From Clostridia bacterium (GTDB taxonomy: Bacteria > Bacillota > Clostridia > Christensenellales > Aristaeellaceae): a stretch of DNA of 51,128 bases. The notes under the pieces are model-generated. The model made no database searches, was not told the DNA's origin, and saw only the letters and a list, made by a program, of their open reading frames with translations. The stretch covers positions 1 through 51,128 of the forward strand of contig JAFQKQ010000085.1 in NCBI GenBank assembly GCA_017396845.1, given 5' to 3'. A program made the position numbers and the translations under genes. Numbering within the stretch: position 1 is the first letter of the stretch; every line of letters begins with the position of its first letter. Shown here piece after piece: positions 15,248 to 24,078 of the stretch.

Positions 15248-15469
15248 GGCTGCAAAGAACGGCTGACCTGGTCTTTGACCCCACACTCGCCGGCCGGAGG
15301 TTTCGCTCATAAGCCTTAGCTCCCCACTACTCGCCCTCTCAGCATCTTTGTGCTGGCCGGTCTTACATCTAAGCCGCACCATGCTCACCGGAACTTTGTC
15401 CGGGTTACGTGGATCGTTTTGCCTGCGACTGGCATCGACTTGCAACCACAGACCCATTCTTTCGCAACC
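15248..15469 (-). ncRNA. Structured RNA, probably the raiA motif
   Basis: About 222 bases on the minus strand begin almost exactly at the start predicted from a consensus promoter. Its ends pair: GGTTGCGAAAGA at 15469-15458 with TCTTTGCAGCC at 15258-15248, eleven pairs with one bulged G. Inside is at least one clear hairpin, CCGGA-CAAAGT-TCCGG, plus many GC-rich blocks. No open reading frame or protein homology is seen in it. Clostridial raiA-motif RNAs are about this size and are often found next to comFC, which is the gene just upstream. The motif identity is inferred from size, closing stem and location, not from a covariance search. It is not tmRNA, RNase P or SRP RNA by their core motifs. 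Confidence 0.6.
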
Positions 15470-15475
15470 GGAGAT

Positions 15476-15504
15476 ATTATACATGATAGATACTTGTTTT
15501 GCAA
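15476..15504 (-). promoter_or_regulatory. Promoter for the structured RNA
   Basis: TTGCAA (15504-15499) and a perfect TATAAT (15481-15476) are separated by 17 bases on the minus strand. The predicted start near 15469 coincides with the first base of the closing stem. Confidence 0.82.
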
Positions 15505-15523
15505 GTATTTTTTTACACTTTTT

Positions 15524-16288
15524 TTACTGCCTTGGCGTTTTTTCGCGCCTTGTTCTCCATTTTGTTCTGGCTCTGCCTCCGAGGGCTCTGGAAAAGGTCA
15601 GTACGACCACTTCCGCCGCGCCGGCGTTTCTTAGTGCGCGTGCGCATTCGGACGCTGTGGCACCCGTTGTTCGAACGTCGTCTATCAGTATTACCCGTTT
15701 TCCGGTCATTTCACCCTTGGCATATATTGCGCCCGTCAGGTTTCTTCTTCTCTTCTCGCCCGAGAGCCGCGCCTGCTTAATCGTGTATCTTCTTCTTTCA
15801 AGCAGCCCTTGAACGGGAAGATTCGTCTTTTCAGACAGCTTTCTTGCAAGCACCTCCGATTGATTATATCCCCTCGCGAGCCGCCTGGTAAAATGCATAG
15901 GAACAAATGTAATGACAAAGCCCGTGAATTCGGCCTCCGCTTTCAGCGGTCTTACCATTTCGCCCGCCATCCATTCCCCGATTTTATATGCGCCCGAATA
16001 CTTGAATGCGTGTATGATGCGGTCGATCGGCGTAATATACTCATATGCGGAAAGCGCAATGATCTTTTCCGTCTTCTTGAGGCACTTCGGGCATCTTTCG
16101 CCGATCACCGCTTCTCCGCATTGAAGGCACAATACGTCTTTGTGCTGTTTTCTTATTTCAAGCGGCTGAAGGGAAGCATAACACTTTGCGCACAGCCACC
16201 CCTCGTCCGCGCCCTTTACGGTTCTGCAGCCCATGCATACCGCCTTCGGCGCAAACAGGATATCGCGCATTCTTTCAAGCGCGGTCAC
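15524..16288 (-). CDS. comFC: ComF family protein, phosphoribosyltransferase fold
   Basis: A 254-residue protein. The N-terminal 70 residues hold four CxxC zinc pairs (CMGC, CAKC, CLQC, CPKC). The rest is a type I phosphoribosyltransferase fold with the PRPP loop VILIDDVRTTGAT near 205. Also seen are the RGYNQSEVLA and KQARLSGEKRRRNLTGA blocks typical of ComFC. In naturally competent bacteria this protein acts in DNA uptake with ComFA, which is absent here. The start is GTG at 16288 with GGAGGG nine bases upstream, overlapping the recD2 stop by four bases (GTGA). Confidence 0.92.
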   Translation of the reverse strand: MTALERMRDILFAPKAVCMGCRTVKGADEGWLCAKCYASLQPLEIRKQHKDVLCLQCGEAVIGERCPKCLKKTEKIIALSAYEYITPIDRIIHAFKYSGAYKIGEWMAGEMVRPLKAEAEFTGFVITFVPMHFTRRLARGYNQSEVLARKLSEKTNLPVQGLLERRRYTIKQARLSGEKRRRNLTGAIYAKGEMTGKRVILIDDVRTTGATASECARALRNAGAAEVVVLTFSRALGGRARTKWRTRREKTPRQ

Positions 16289-18483
16289 GTTTTTTCACCC
16301 TCCATGATCTTCAGCCGCTCACAAAGCGCCGTATAGCGCTTGGCGATATGATCGTTGTCCACCATCATTTTCACGCATTCCTCGCGCCCGGTGATAACCA
16401 CAAGCCGCTTTGCGCGGGTAACAGCTGTATATAGGAGATTCCTCGTCATCAGCATTCTGGGCCCCGTAATCAAAGGAAGCACAACCGCTTCAAATTCGCT
16501 TCCCTGACTTTTGTGAACCGACATGCAGTAGGCAAGCTCCAGTTCGTCCAGCGTATCGTCGTCGTATTCCGCTTTTCTTCCGTCGTCAAAGGTAACGGTC
16601 AGTATTCTGTCTTCGGGATCGATCTCTGTGATAAAGCCGATATCGCCGTTAAACGCGCCTTCTCCGGTTTCGTCGCCCCTTCGCCATTCGATATCATAAT
16701 TGTTTTTGACCTGCATCACCTTGTCGCCCAATCTGAACACAATTTCGCCCTTTTCGAATTCGCCCTTAATGCCCTTGGGATTGAGCGCCTCCTGAAGCAT
16801 GCGGTTCATCTGTATAACGCCCGTTTCGCCCTTTTTCATGGGCGTCATCACCTGTATATCCTTTACAGGATCAAGACCTGCAAAGCCCGGCAGGCGCGTT
16901 TTTACAAGGTTTAATACGCTTTGCGAAGCGGGACCTGCGCCAAAGATCCTCTCCATAAAAAAATCCGTGCCTTTTTCATTGGAAATCGGATATTCGCCTC
17001 TGTTGATTCTGTGCGCGTTTCTGACAATCGCGCTTTTTTCCGCCTGTCGGAAGATCTCCGTAAGGCGTACCACCGGCACAACACCACTTTCTATGAGATC
17101 TCCGAGCACGTTTCCCGCGCCGACGGACGGCAGCTGATCCTTATCGCCCGCAAGTATCAGCCTTGATCCCTTCCTGATCGCACGCAAAAGACTTTTCATC
17201 AGGAAAATATCGACCATGGACATTTCATCCACAATCACCGTCTTCGCGCTCAGCGGGTCGTCAACACCTTTTTTGAACGTATCCTCCTCGCCGCTGTATT
17301 CGAGGAGTCTGTGTATCGTTCTTGATTCCTGTCCGGTCGCCTCCGTCATTCTCTTGGCGGCTCTTCCGGTCGGAGCGCACAGTTCAATCTTTCCGAATTT
17401 TGAAAGCATCTCCATGAGGCACTTGATCAGCGTGGTTTTTCCGGTGCCCGGGCCGCCCGTAAGCACGCACACGCGCGATTTTGCGGCGGTTCTGAGCGCA
17501 TTTTTCTGGTTTTCGCTGAATGTGATCCCCTGCTGATCTTCACTTTTCCTGATCGACCTTTCAATCTCGTCATCGTTTACTTCTTCGCCGCCGGAATGAA
17601 TGAGCCTAAGCAGCCGAAACGCCGTGTCCGCTTCCGCGTCGTAGAGATTTTTCAGATACACGCCGTCATCGTCCGAAACCCGTTCCGATATCAATTCTCC
17701 CTTCAGTATCAGCTGTATCAGCGCCCGTTCAACAAGCGCTTCTTCCGCCTGCATGAGCCTTGAAGCATCACTGATCAGCTTGTCGCGCGTAAGGTATGTA
17801 TGTCCATAAGATTGAACGGCGTCTGTAAGCACATACTTTACGCCGCTTTTCAAGCGCCTTTCGTCGTTTTTCTGAAAACCCATCTGAAGCGCCATGCGGT
17901 CGGCGGTTTGAAAGCCAAAGCCCTGCACTTCGTCCGCAAGCCTGTATGGATTGTCCGTTATCAGCAGTTTGGCATTGTCGCCGTACTTTTTATAGATTTT
18001 CATCGACTGATTGGGCGTAAGGCCATATCCCGCCAGAAATACCATAATCTGCCGGCTGGCCTGCTGCCTTGAATAGGACTCCTCGATCATCTGTGCGCGC
18101 TTGGGGCCGATGCCGTCGATCTCCGTAAGCCTTTCCGGCTCCTTCTCCATAATTTCAAGCGTTTCGGCACCGAATTTCTTTACAAGCAGCTTCGCCGTAT
18201 GCGGTCCGATTCCCCGAATCACGCCGCTTGCCAGAAATCTCTCAATTCCGCTTTTGGTGGAGGGTTTTACGTTCTCGTATTTTTCGGCCTTCAGCTGCTT
18301 TCCGTAATCCCTGTGCTCCGTCCATTCGCCCTCTACGAATATCCTTTCGCCCGCGTTTATAAACGGAAGTATGCCGACAACCGTAAAGGCCCTGCCCTTG
18401 TCGGGCTTAAGGCTCATTACCGTCCAGCCGTTATCTTCATTTCGAAATACGATTTCGTCCACAAGTCCTTCAAACGACGGCAT
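16285..18483 (-). CDS. recD2: RecD2 helicase (RecD/TraA family)
   Basis: A 732-residue 5'-3' DNA helicase acting in repair and replication-fork maintenance without RecBC. The N-terminal region (1-90) is an OB-like domain. Helix-hairpin-helix segments GVIRGIGPHTAKLL near 87-100 and IDGIGPKRAQMI near 122-133 follow. Walker A is GGPGTGKT at 343-350, then VIVDEMSMVD (Walker B), GDKDQLPSVGAG (motif III), and the C-terminal YCMSVHKSQGSEF and LLYTAVTRAKR motifs. The ATG at 18483 with GGAGGA upstream is chosen. It overlaps the end of the sigma-like gene by 14 bases, so translation is probably coupled. Confidence 0.95.
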   Translation of the reverse strand: MPSFEGLVDEIVFRNEDNGWTVMSLKPDKGRAFTVVGILPFINAGERIFVEGEWTEHRDYGKQLKAEKYENVKPSTKSGIERFLASGVIRGIGPHTAKLLVKKFGAETLEIMEKEPERLTEIDGIGPKRAQMIEESYSRQQASRQIMVFLAGYGLTPNQSMKIYKKYGDNAKLLITDNPYRLADEVQGFGFQTADRMALQMGFQKNDERRLKSGVKYVLTDAVQSYGHTYLTRDKLISDASRLMQAEEALVERALIQLILKGELISERVSDDDGVYLKNLYDAEADTAFRLLRLIHSGGEEVNDDEIERSIRKSEDQQGITFSENQKNALRTAAKSRVCVLTGGPGTGKTTLIKCLMEMLSKFGKIELCAPTGRAAKRMTEATGQESRTIHRLLEYSGEEDTFKKGVDDPLSAKTVIVDEMSMVDIFLMKSLLRAIRKGSRLILAGDKDQLPSVGAGNVLGDLIESGVVPVVRLTEIFRQAEKSAIVRNAHRINRGEYPISNEKGTDFFMERIFGAGPASQSVLNLVKTRLPGFAGLDPVKDIQVMTPMKKGETGVIQMNRMLQEALNPKGIKGEFEKGEIVFRLGDKVMQVKNNYDIEWRRGDETGEGAFNGDIGFITEIDPEDRILTVTFDDGRKAEYDDDTLDELELAYCMSVHKSQGSEFEAVVLPLITGPRMLMTRNLLYTAVTRAKRLVVITGREECVKMMVDNDHIAKRYTALCERLKIMEGEKT

Positions 18484-19267
18484 ACGGATCCTCCGTTTCA
18501 AAGGAAGTGCTTCCGATATCGCCGGGCGCAGCCTCCTCGCGGTACTGGGCATCCTTTATTTTTTCCTCACGTATGGCGTCGCGGTAATAACCCATCATTA
18601 CGGCGCACATCCATATAATCGCGATCATTACCCCCATCGCCGCAATCGCAATCATCCATGAAACGACGCGTCCGATTGGATTGATGAACTTTTCTTTTTT
18701 CTCTCCGCTTTCATTCAGTTTTTCAACGGCGCGGATGACGGAATTGTAATCCGGCGCAAACGACGCGCCTGTAATTTCCTTTTGGCAAAGCTTTTTAAGC
18801 GCAGAACTCATTTTTTTTGCGCTTGAATGGTATTTTGCGCCCTCCTGTCGGATTCTTTCGAAAATACTTCTCACTTGCTGCTGAGAAACCGCCAATATGC
18901 CGGAAATCTCGCGCGTTTTGAACCCCAAGCCGTATTTCAGCATTACCGCCCGCCGGTCTTCTTCCTTAAGCCCCGTAAGCCATTCGGAAAACGGGTCGGT
19001 GTTTGTGAAATCCGCTTCCAGGCAATTGTAATTGATCTCCGCAGGCGTAGTTTTCAAAATGTACACAGCGCACCTTTTCACATTCTCCAATGCGTTTTTC
19101 GCCGTGTCCTCATCATTGGAAACGCGCATGCACATGGCGTTAATCAGCGCTGTTTCCGCCGTTCTGTCGTTGCCTGTGACGGCATAGGCACAGGCAAACA
19201 TTTCCCTGTACAGCTGCCGGTATAAATCGGCGATATATTTAAGATTTTTTTCTCTGTCATTTCTCAT
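18470..19267 (-). CDS. Sigma-70-like protein with C-terminal membrane anchor
   Basis: A 265-residue protein. Residues 1-85 resemble a degenerate sigma region 2 (LYRQLYREMFACAYAVTG...AETALINAMCMRV). Residues about 97-140 look like region 4, a helix-turn-helix: LKEEDRRAVMLKYGLGFKTREISGILAVS then QQQVRSIFERIR. A single strong transmembrane helix lies at about 203-228, followed by an acidic tail of some 35 residues outside it. Ordinary sigma factors have no membrane helix, so this may be a tethered or self-inhibited transcription factor. It sits between a small membrane protein (ATGA overlap upstream) and recD2 (14-base overlap downstream). No separate anti-sigma gene is present. Confidence 0.78.
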   Translation of the reverse strand: MRNDREKNLKYIADLYRQLYREMFACAYAVTGNDRTAETALINAMCMRVSNDEDTAKNALENVKRCAVYILKTTPAEINYNCLEADFTNTDPFSEWLTGLKEEDRRAVMLKYGLGFKTREISGILAVSQQQVRSIFERIRQEGAKYHSSAKKMSSALKKLCQKEITGASFAPDYNSVIRAVEKLNESGEKKEKFINPIGRVVSWMIAIAAMGVMIAIIWMCAVMMGYYRDAIREEKIKDAQYREEAAPGDIGSTSFETEDPYAVV

Positions 19268-19605
19268 TTTCTGCGCCTCTTCTTATCAAAACTGTTTCCG
19301 GTGTCCCCCGCCGCAGCGCCGACAATCGATATAAATGCGCACATAAGCACCCGTCCCGCAGGCGGAAGATATCCCATAGACGCAATAAGCGGAACAAGCG
19401 CTGCGCATATCGGCGGAACCAGCCAGGCGAGATAGGCGTTTACACCTCTTCTGACAGCTATATACGCGCCAATCGCTCCGCTAAGCGGCACCAGCGCCCA
19501 TATGCCTACGCTGTACAGCGCAGGAACCGGCTTCAGCATTTCGGTAACAAGCGCGGTAAGCGCAGTAATCAGCAAACTATACAGAAAACTCAGTACGTGT
19601 TTCAT
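19264..19605 (-). CDS. Small integral membrane protein, unknown
   Basis: A 113-residue protein with about four hydrophobic segments (LSFLYSLLITALTALVTEML, the ALVPLSGAIGAYIAV region, the LAWLVPPICAALVPLIASMG region, and VLMCAFISIVGAAAG) and a basic tail, FDKKRRRK. I do not recognise the family. The ATG at 19605 has GGAGG four bases upstream, which is close; upstream starts are worse. It is the first gene of the unit that continues with the sigma-like protein, recD2 and comFC, and its stop overlaps the next start. A membrane partner of the sigma-like protein is a guess. Confidence 0.75.
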   Translation of the reverse strand: MKHVLSFLYSLLITALTALVTEMLKPVPALYSVGIWALVPLSGAIGAYIAVRRGVNAYLAWLVPPICAALVPLIASMGYLPPAGRVLMCAFISIVGAAAGDTGNSFDKKRRRK

Positions 19606-19637
19606 ACTGCCTCCGATACACATCCTCTTCCATTGTT

Positions 19638-19667
19638 ATTATATCATTCCGCCGCCTGTATGCGCAA
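19638..19667 (-). promoter_or_regulatory. Promoter for the membrane protein-sigma-like-recD2-comFC unit
   Basis: TTGCGC and a perfect TATAAT are separated by 18 bases on the minus strand, 33 bases before the ATG at 19605. Confidence 0.7.
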
Positions 19668-19789
19668 GCGCCTGCATCATCTTAATCCTGTTCTAATAGT
19701 ATCTATTCATTACTGTTAGTCTATTCAACCATCTTCCTCGATCGTGTATAATCATATGGGTTATGTATAATTTACACGGGGGATGCTAT

Positions 19790-20095
19790 ATGAATTATAA
19801 CGCATTGGGCAGAAGAATTCGCATACAAAGGCGTGCAGCGAAAATGACGCAGGAACAGCTGGCAGAAAAGAGCGGCATATCCTTATCATACATCGGACAT
19901 ATCGAACGCGGAACCCGAAAGGCAAGCCTTGAAACGCTCGTCTCCATCGCAAACGCGCTCAATACTTCTCCTTCACTTCTGCTTCAGGATTCGCTGATCA
20001 TGGATATTTCCGATCCCGCCGCGTCGCCCACGCCGCGCCAGAGGAATCTTATCAACGAAATCTCAAGAGTAATCCTCGAAAACTACGACGTTTGA
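19790..20095 (+). CDS. XRE-family helix-turn-helix regulator
   Basis: A 101-residue DNA-binding protein. The Cro/CI-type domain spans about 5-60: LGRRIRIQRRAAKMTQEQLA, then EKSGISLSYIGHIERGTRKASLETL, then ALNTSPSLLL. The tail has no recognised ligand domain. The ATG at 19790 follows GGGGGA by about five bases. It is divergent from the sigma-like/recD2 unit and upstream of the ABC exporter genes, from which it is cut off by a terminator. Two TATAAT-like boxes (19748-19753 and 19766-19771 region) precede it. Its target is not evident. Confidence 0.88.
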   Translation: MNYNALGRRIRIQRRAAKMTQEQLAEKSGISLSYIGHIERGTRKASLETLVSIANALNTSPSLLLQDSLIMDISDPAASPTPRQRNLINEISRVILENYDV

Positions 20096-20111
20096 ACTTC
20101 ATTTTTTCCTG

Positions 20112-20135
20112 CGCCCCGCATAAGGGGCGTTTTTT
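20112..20135 (+). terminator. Rho-independent terminator after the XRE gene
   Basis: CGCCCC/GGGGCG stem with a 6-base loop (GCATAA) followed by TTTTTT. Confidence 0.85.
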
Positions 20136-20238
20136 ATTCCATTTTGCCCAATCTATTTAACATCAGTCCCATAGACAATTCCTCTTTTCTTATGCATAAT
20201 AAAGTTTAATGTATGATACACTGTGAGGATGTGGTCGG

Positions 20239-21969
20239 TTGAAGAATCTTTTCAAATATTTAAAGCCCTATCTCCTGTTTACCGTCATTGCGCCTCTTTT
20301 CATGTTTCTGGAGGTGGCGATGGATCTTATGCAGCCGGCGCTGATGAGTAAGATTATCGACGTAGGCGTTGCCGGGGGCGATAAGGCCTACATCGTCAAG
20401 ACCTGCCTTCTCATGTGCCTGTGCGCAATCCTCGGCATCATCGGCGGCGCGGGCAATATGCTGTTTTCCACCAAAGCCGGATACGGCTTTGCCAAAAATA
20501 TGAGAAGCGCGCTGTACAGAAAAATCCAGTCCTTCTCCTTTGCCAACATCGACGAATTCAAAACCGGTTCCCTGATCACCCGCACCACCAACGATGTAAC
20601 GCAGATTCAAAATGCGTTCGTTTCCTGCATCCGTATGCTGATCCGTTCGCCCTTTTTGTGCATCGGCGGCATCGTTATGGTGCTCATAATCAACGCCAAG
20701 CTCTCCCTCGTTGTATTGACCGCGGTTCCGTTCCTCACCGTGATGATCGTTTTCCTTCTCAAAAAGGGAAAACCGCTTTTTATGTCCATGCAGGAAAAGC
20801 TCGACAGAGTGAACACCGTAATGCAGGAAAACCTGGCGGGCATCCGCGTAATCAAAGCATTCGGCCGCGCGGACTACGAAAAGAAGAAATTCAAAAAGTC
20901 GAATGACGCGCTTTGCGAATCCACCATGAAAGCCATGCGAATGATGTCGCTGTCCTTCCCGCTGATCAACCTTATCATGAACGTAACCATGATCCTTATG
21001 TACTATTTCGGCGGACAGATGGTGTTCGAAGGCTCTATCAATCCCGGCGAGGTTATGGCTTTCTCCAACTATATCACCCAGATTCTCATGTCTCTCACCA
21101 TGAGCTCCTTCACGCTCATGTTCCTCTCCCGCGCAGGCGTATCCATCCGCCGCGTAAACGAGGTTCTGAACACGGTGAGCGATATTCAGGACGGGAAAGA
21201 TACGGAAGCGAAGATCGAAAAGGGCGTTGTGGAATACAAAAACGTATCGTTCCGCTATCCCGGCCAGAGCGGCGACAACGTATTAAACGACATTTCCTTT
21301 ACCGCCCGTCCCGGCGAAACCGTCGCGATCTTAGGCGCAACCGGTTCCGGTAAATCCACGCTCGTATCATTGATTCCCAGATTGTACGACGCCTCAAAAG
21401 GAAGCGTATTCATTGACGGAAAGGACGTAAAGGATTATACGCTTAATTCCCTTCGCTCTTCTATCGGCGTTGCGCTTCAGGAAAATGTATTGTTTACCGG
21501 CACCATCGAAGAAAACCTGCGCTGGGGCGATGAGGAAGCGCCGATGGAGGAAATCAAGCGAATCGCAGGCGTATCCCAGGCCGCGCAGTTCGTTGAAAAG
21601 CTTCCCGAAAGCTATGATACCGTATTGGGTCAGAGGGGCGTAAACCTCTCCGGCGGCCAGAAGCAGAGGCTGTGCATCGCCCGTGCGCTCATGAAAAAGC
21701 CGAAGATCCTGATACTGGACGACTCTACGAGCGCAGTAGACCTTAAGACGGAAGCGCTCATTCAGACGGCGCTTCGCGAAGTGTTTGACGAAATGACGGT
21801 GTTCATCATCGCCCAGCGCATTTCCTCCGTTATGGACGCTGACAAGATCCTCGTTATGGATAACGGCAGAATCATTGATTCGGGCACGCATGCACAGCTC
21901 ATCAAGACATCCAATGTATACCGCGAAATCGTGGTATCCCAGCTTGGCGAAGAGGCGGTGAAGGAATAA
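20239..21969 (+). CDS. ABC exporter subunit with degenerate ATPase site (heterodimer half A)
   Basis: A 576-residue half-transporter: six membrane helices in 1-310, then an ATPase domain. Walker A GATGSGKST is at 366-374 and LSGGQ at 470-474. Walker B is LILDD, with Asp495 where the catalytic Glu normally sits, and the switch His is Gln526 (FIIAQR). Loss of these two residues is the hallmark of the non-catalytic partner in heterodimeric exporters such as BmrC/TM287. The start is TTG at 20239 with GAGGA nine bases upstream; no in-frame ATG precedes the first helix. The next gene starts one base inside this stop codon. It probably exports drugs, lipids or peptides; no substrate clue is nearby. 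Confidence 0.93.
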   Translation: MKNLFKYLKPYLLFTVIAPLFMFLEVAMDLMQPALMSKIIDVGVAGGDKAYIVKTCLLMCLCAILGIIGGAGNMLFSTKAGYGFAKNMRSALYRKIQSFSFANIDEFKTGSLITRTTNDVTQIQNAFVSCIRMLIRSPFLCIGGIVMVLIINAKLSLVVLTAVPFLTVMIVFLLKKGKPLFMSMQEKLDRVNTVMQENLAGIRVIKAFGRADYEKKKFKKSNDALCESTMKAMRMMSLSFPLINLIMNVTMILMYYFGGQMVFEGSINPGEVMAFSNYITQILMSLTMSSFTLMFLSRAGVSIRRVNEVLNTVSDIQDGKDTEAKIEKGVVEYKNVSFRYPGQSGDNVLNDISFTARPGETVAILGATGSGKSTLVSLIPRLYDASKGSVFIDGKDVKDYTLNSLRSSIGVALQENVLFTGTIEENLRWGDEEAPMEEIKRIAGVSQAAQFVEKLPESYDTVLGQRGVNLSGGQKQRLCIARALMKKPKILILDDSTSAVDLKTEALIQTALREVFDEMTVFIIAQRISSVMDADKILVMDNGRIIDSGTHAQLIKTSNVYREIVVSQLGEEAVKE

Positions 21970-24068
21970 TGGATAAGAAGAATATCGCAGGCGCACCCTT
22001 CCCGTCCGAAAATCCCGCCGGCAAAAAGCGCCGCTTTGCGCCCGCGCAGGGCTCCGGCGGTCATGGCCCCAGAGGCCCCAGAGGCCCGATGGGCGAAAAG
22101 CCGAAGCTGAAAAACACCAAAGGCACCATTCTCCGCCTGGCAGGCTATCTAACGGCGGTAAAGCTGCCCCTAATCCTCGCGCTCCTGGCGCTTTTGGGTT
22201 CGACTGTTGCAACCCTGATTACGCCCTACGTTTCGGGACGCTTGATCGACGTATTGAATTCCTCTTCCATGTTAAGCCCGGCCTTTGCAACGGCGCTCGT
22301 ATTCGGCGCGTATGCATCAACGGGTCTGTTTGTAAGCGCTCGTCTCGGAAAAGAAGAACTCGCAGCGAACCTTAAAAAGCTCGCAGCCGAAGGCCTTATC
22401 TTCGCGCTGACAAGCTTTACCGTAACCTCCTTAGGCACCGGCGCCACGCTTTGGATTTTAAACGGCGATGCAAGCCGTGAGCTGATCAAGGTGTTAAGCG
22501 CTATGGGCATACTGTTTCTGGTAAGCACGCTGTTTTCGCTTGCGCAGCAGCTGCTGCTCGTCCGCGTTGCGCAGCACACCGTACGCGTACTCAGAACCGA
22601 TCTTTTCGGAAAGCTTCAAAAGCTTCCCCTGCGCTACTTTGATGCGACGCCGCATGGCGAACTGATGAGCCGCCTGACCAACGACGTAGATAACGTATCA
22701 AACATGCTCGGAAACTCCATCACGCAGATTCTCTCCTCCGTGATCACCCTCGTCGTTTGTCTTTATATGATGCTCTCCCTCAGCTGGCAGCTGACGCTCG
22801 TAAGCTTCATCACAATCCCCTTCAGCATGATGATTATGCGGGCGATCACCAAAAGAACGAAAAAGCTTTTCCATGAACAGCAGGCTTGCCTGGGCGAGCT
22901 GAACGGCATTGTGGAAGAGACCATCAGCGGCGCAAGAGTAGTAAAGGTATTCTCCCGCGAAGACAATGTAATCAAAGAATTCGATGAAGCCAATGAAGAT
23001 CTCACCCAGGCTGGAACCAAGGCCACGATCCTTTCTTCCGTCATCGGCCCGATGATGAACGTGGTTAACAACATCGCATTTGCGCTCATGAGCGGCATCG
23101 GCGGTTTCCTGGTAGTAAACGGCAGCGTTGCATCCATCGGTATGATCCAGTCGTTCTTGCAGTACTCCCGTCAGTTTGCGCATCCCTTCAATCAGATTGC
23201 CAACCAGATTACCACCATTCAGTCGGCATTGGCGGGCGCAGAGCGCGTATTTGCGGTAATGGATATCGAGCCCGAGCCGGAAGACAGCAGCGATGCAGAT
23301 CCGCTTTCCGCGCCCAAGGGGCATGTGCTCTTTGAAAACGTTACCTTCGGCTATAAGCCCGAACAGCCGATTCTCAAGAATCTTTCCTTTGAAGCGCAGC
23401 CCGGCGAGACCATCGCCCTGGTAGGGCCTACGGGCGCGGGCAAAACAACGGTTGTAAACCTTCTCATGCGCTTTTACGATATCGACGGCGGAAAAATCGA
23501 AATCGACGGCGTAGATATCAAGGATATCAAGCGGCAGAATCTTCGTTCAAGCCTCGGCATGGTGCTTCAGGATGTATACCTCTTTGCCGGAACCGTAAAA
23601 GAAAACATCACCTACGGAAAGCTTGATGCAACGGATGAAGAAATCATCCGCGCAGCAAAAATGGCCAACTGTCACGATTTCATCGAGCGTTTGCCCAAGG
23701 GCTATGATACAGAGCTCAGCGAAGCCGGTTCCAACATCTCGCAGGGTCAGCGCCAGCTGCTTTCCATCGCCCGCGCCATCCTCGCCAATCCCAGCATTCT
23801 GATTCTGGACGAAGCGACTTCTTCCGTTGATACCAGAACGGAAATGAACATCCAGCAGGCGATGCTCGCCCTCATGAAGGGACGCACGAGCTTCGTAATC
23901 GCGCACCGCTTATCCACCATCAGAAATGCCAATCAGATTCTTGTAATCAGCGGCGGCGAAATCATTGAACGCGGTACGCATGAAGAACTGGTAGAAGCCG
24001 GCGGTTTCTACGCAAACCTCCTGAGCAGCCAGTATAAGAGTGGCCTTCTGGACGAAGAAGAGGACTAA
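21969..24068 (+). CDS. ABC exporter subunit with intact ATPase site (heterodimer half B)
   Basis: A 699-residue half-transporter. A roughly 55-residue cytoplasmic leader, rich in Gly, Pro and Lys and including GPRGPRGPMGEKPK, precedes the six membrane helices. The ATPase domain has Walker A GPTGAGKTT, the SQGQRQLLSIARA signature (Ser-Gln-Gly-Gln in place of Ser-Gly-Gly-Gln), Walker B with catalytic Glu (LILDEATSSVD) and switch His (VIAHRLS). It therefore carries the catalytic residues missing from half A. This half is longer than the usual 600 residues, with extra sequence in the leader and between helices 1 and 3. The start overlaps the half A stop (TAATG), and a strong terminator follows. 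Confidence 0.93.
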   Translation: MDKKNIAGAPFPSENPAGKKRRFAPAQGSGGHGPRGPRGPMGEKPKLKNTKGTILRLAGYLTAVKLPLILALLALLGSTVATLITPYVSGRLIDVLNSSSMLSPAFATALVFGAYASTGLFVSARLGKEELAANLKKLAAEGLIFALTSFTVTSLGTGATLWILNGDASRELIKVLSAMGILFLVSTLFSLAQQLLLVRVAQHTVRVLRTDLFGKLQKLPLRYFDATPHGELMSRLTNDVDNVSNMLGNSITQILSSVITLVVCLYMMLSLSWQLTLVSFITIPFSMMIMRAITKRTKKLFHEQQACLGELNGIVEETISGARVVKVFSREDNVIKEFDEANEDLTQAGTKATILSSVIGPMMNVVNNIAFALMSGIGGFLVVNGSVASIGMIQSFLQYSRQFAHPFNQIANQITTIQSALAGAERVFAVMDIEPEPEDSSDADPLSAPKGHVLFENVTFGYKPEQPILKNLSFEAQPGETIALVGPTGAGKTTVVNLLMRFYDIDGGKIEIDGVDIKDIKRQNLRSSLGMVLQDVYLFAGTVKENITYGKLDATDEEIIRAAKMANCHDFIERLPKGYDTELSEAGSNISQGQRQLLSIARAILANPSILILDEATSSVDTRTEMNIQQAMLALMKGRTSFVIAHRLSTIRNANQILVISGGEIIERGTHEELVEAGGFYANLLSSQYKSGLLDEEED

Positions 24069-24078
24069 TGCAACGTTA

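Noticed and set aside
15240-15290. SRP-RNA-like words (ACCAGGTCAG and GCAGCC) on the minus strand
   Set aside because: The essential GGAAGGAAGCA apical loop is absent, and GCAGCC instead pairs with the 5' end of the longer structured RNA.
22060-22095. Collagen-like Gly-Pro-Arg repeat as a separate surface protein
   Set aside because: It is in frame within the N-terminal leader of the ABC exporter half B and is only about three triplets long.
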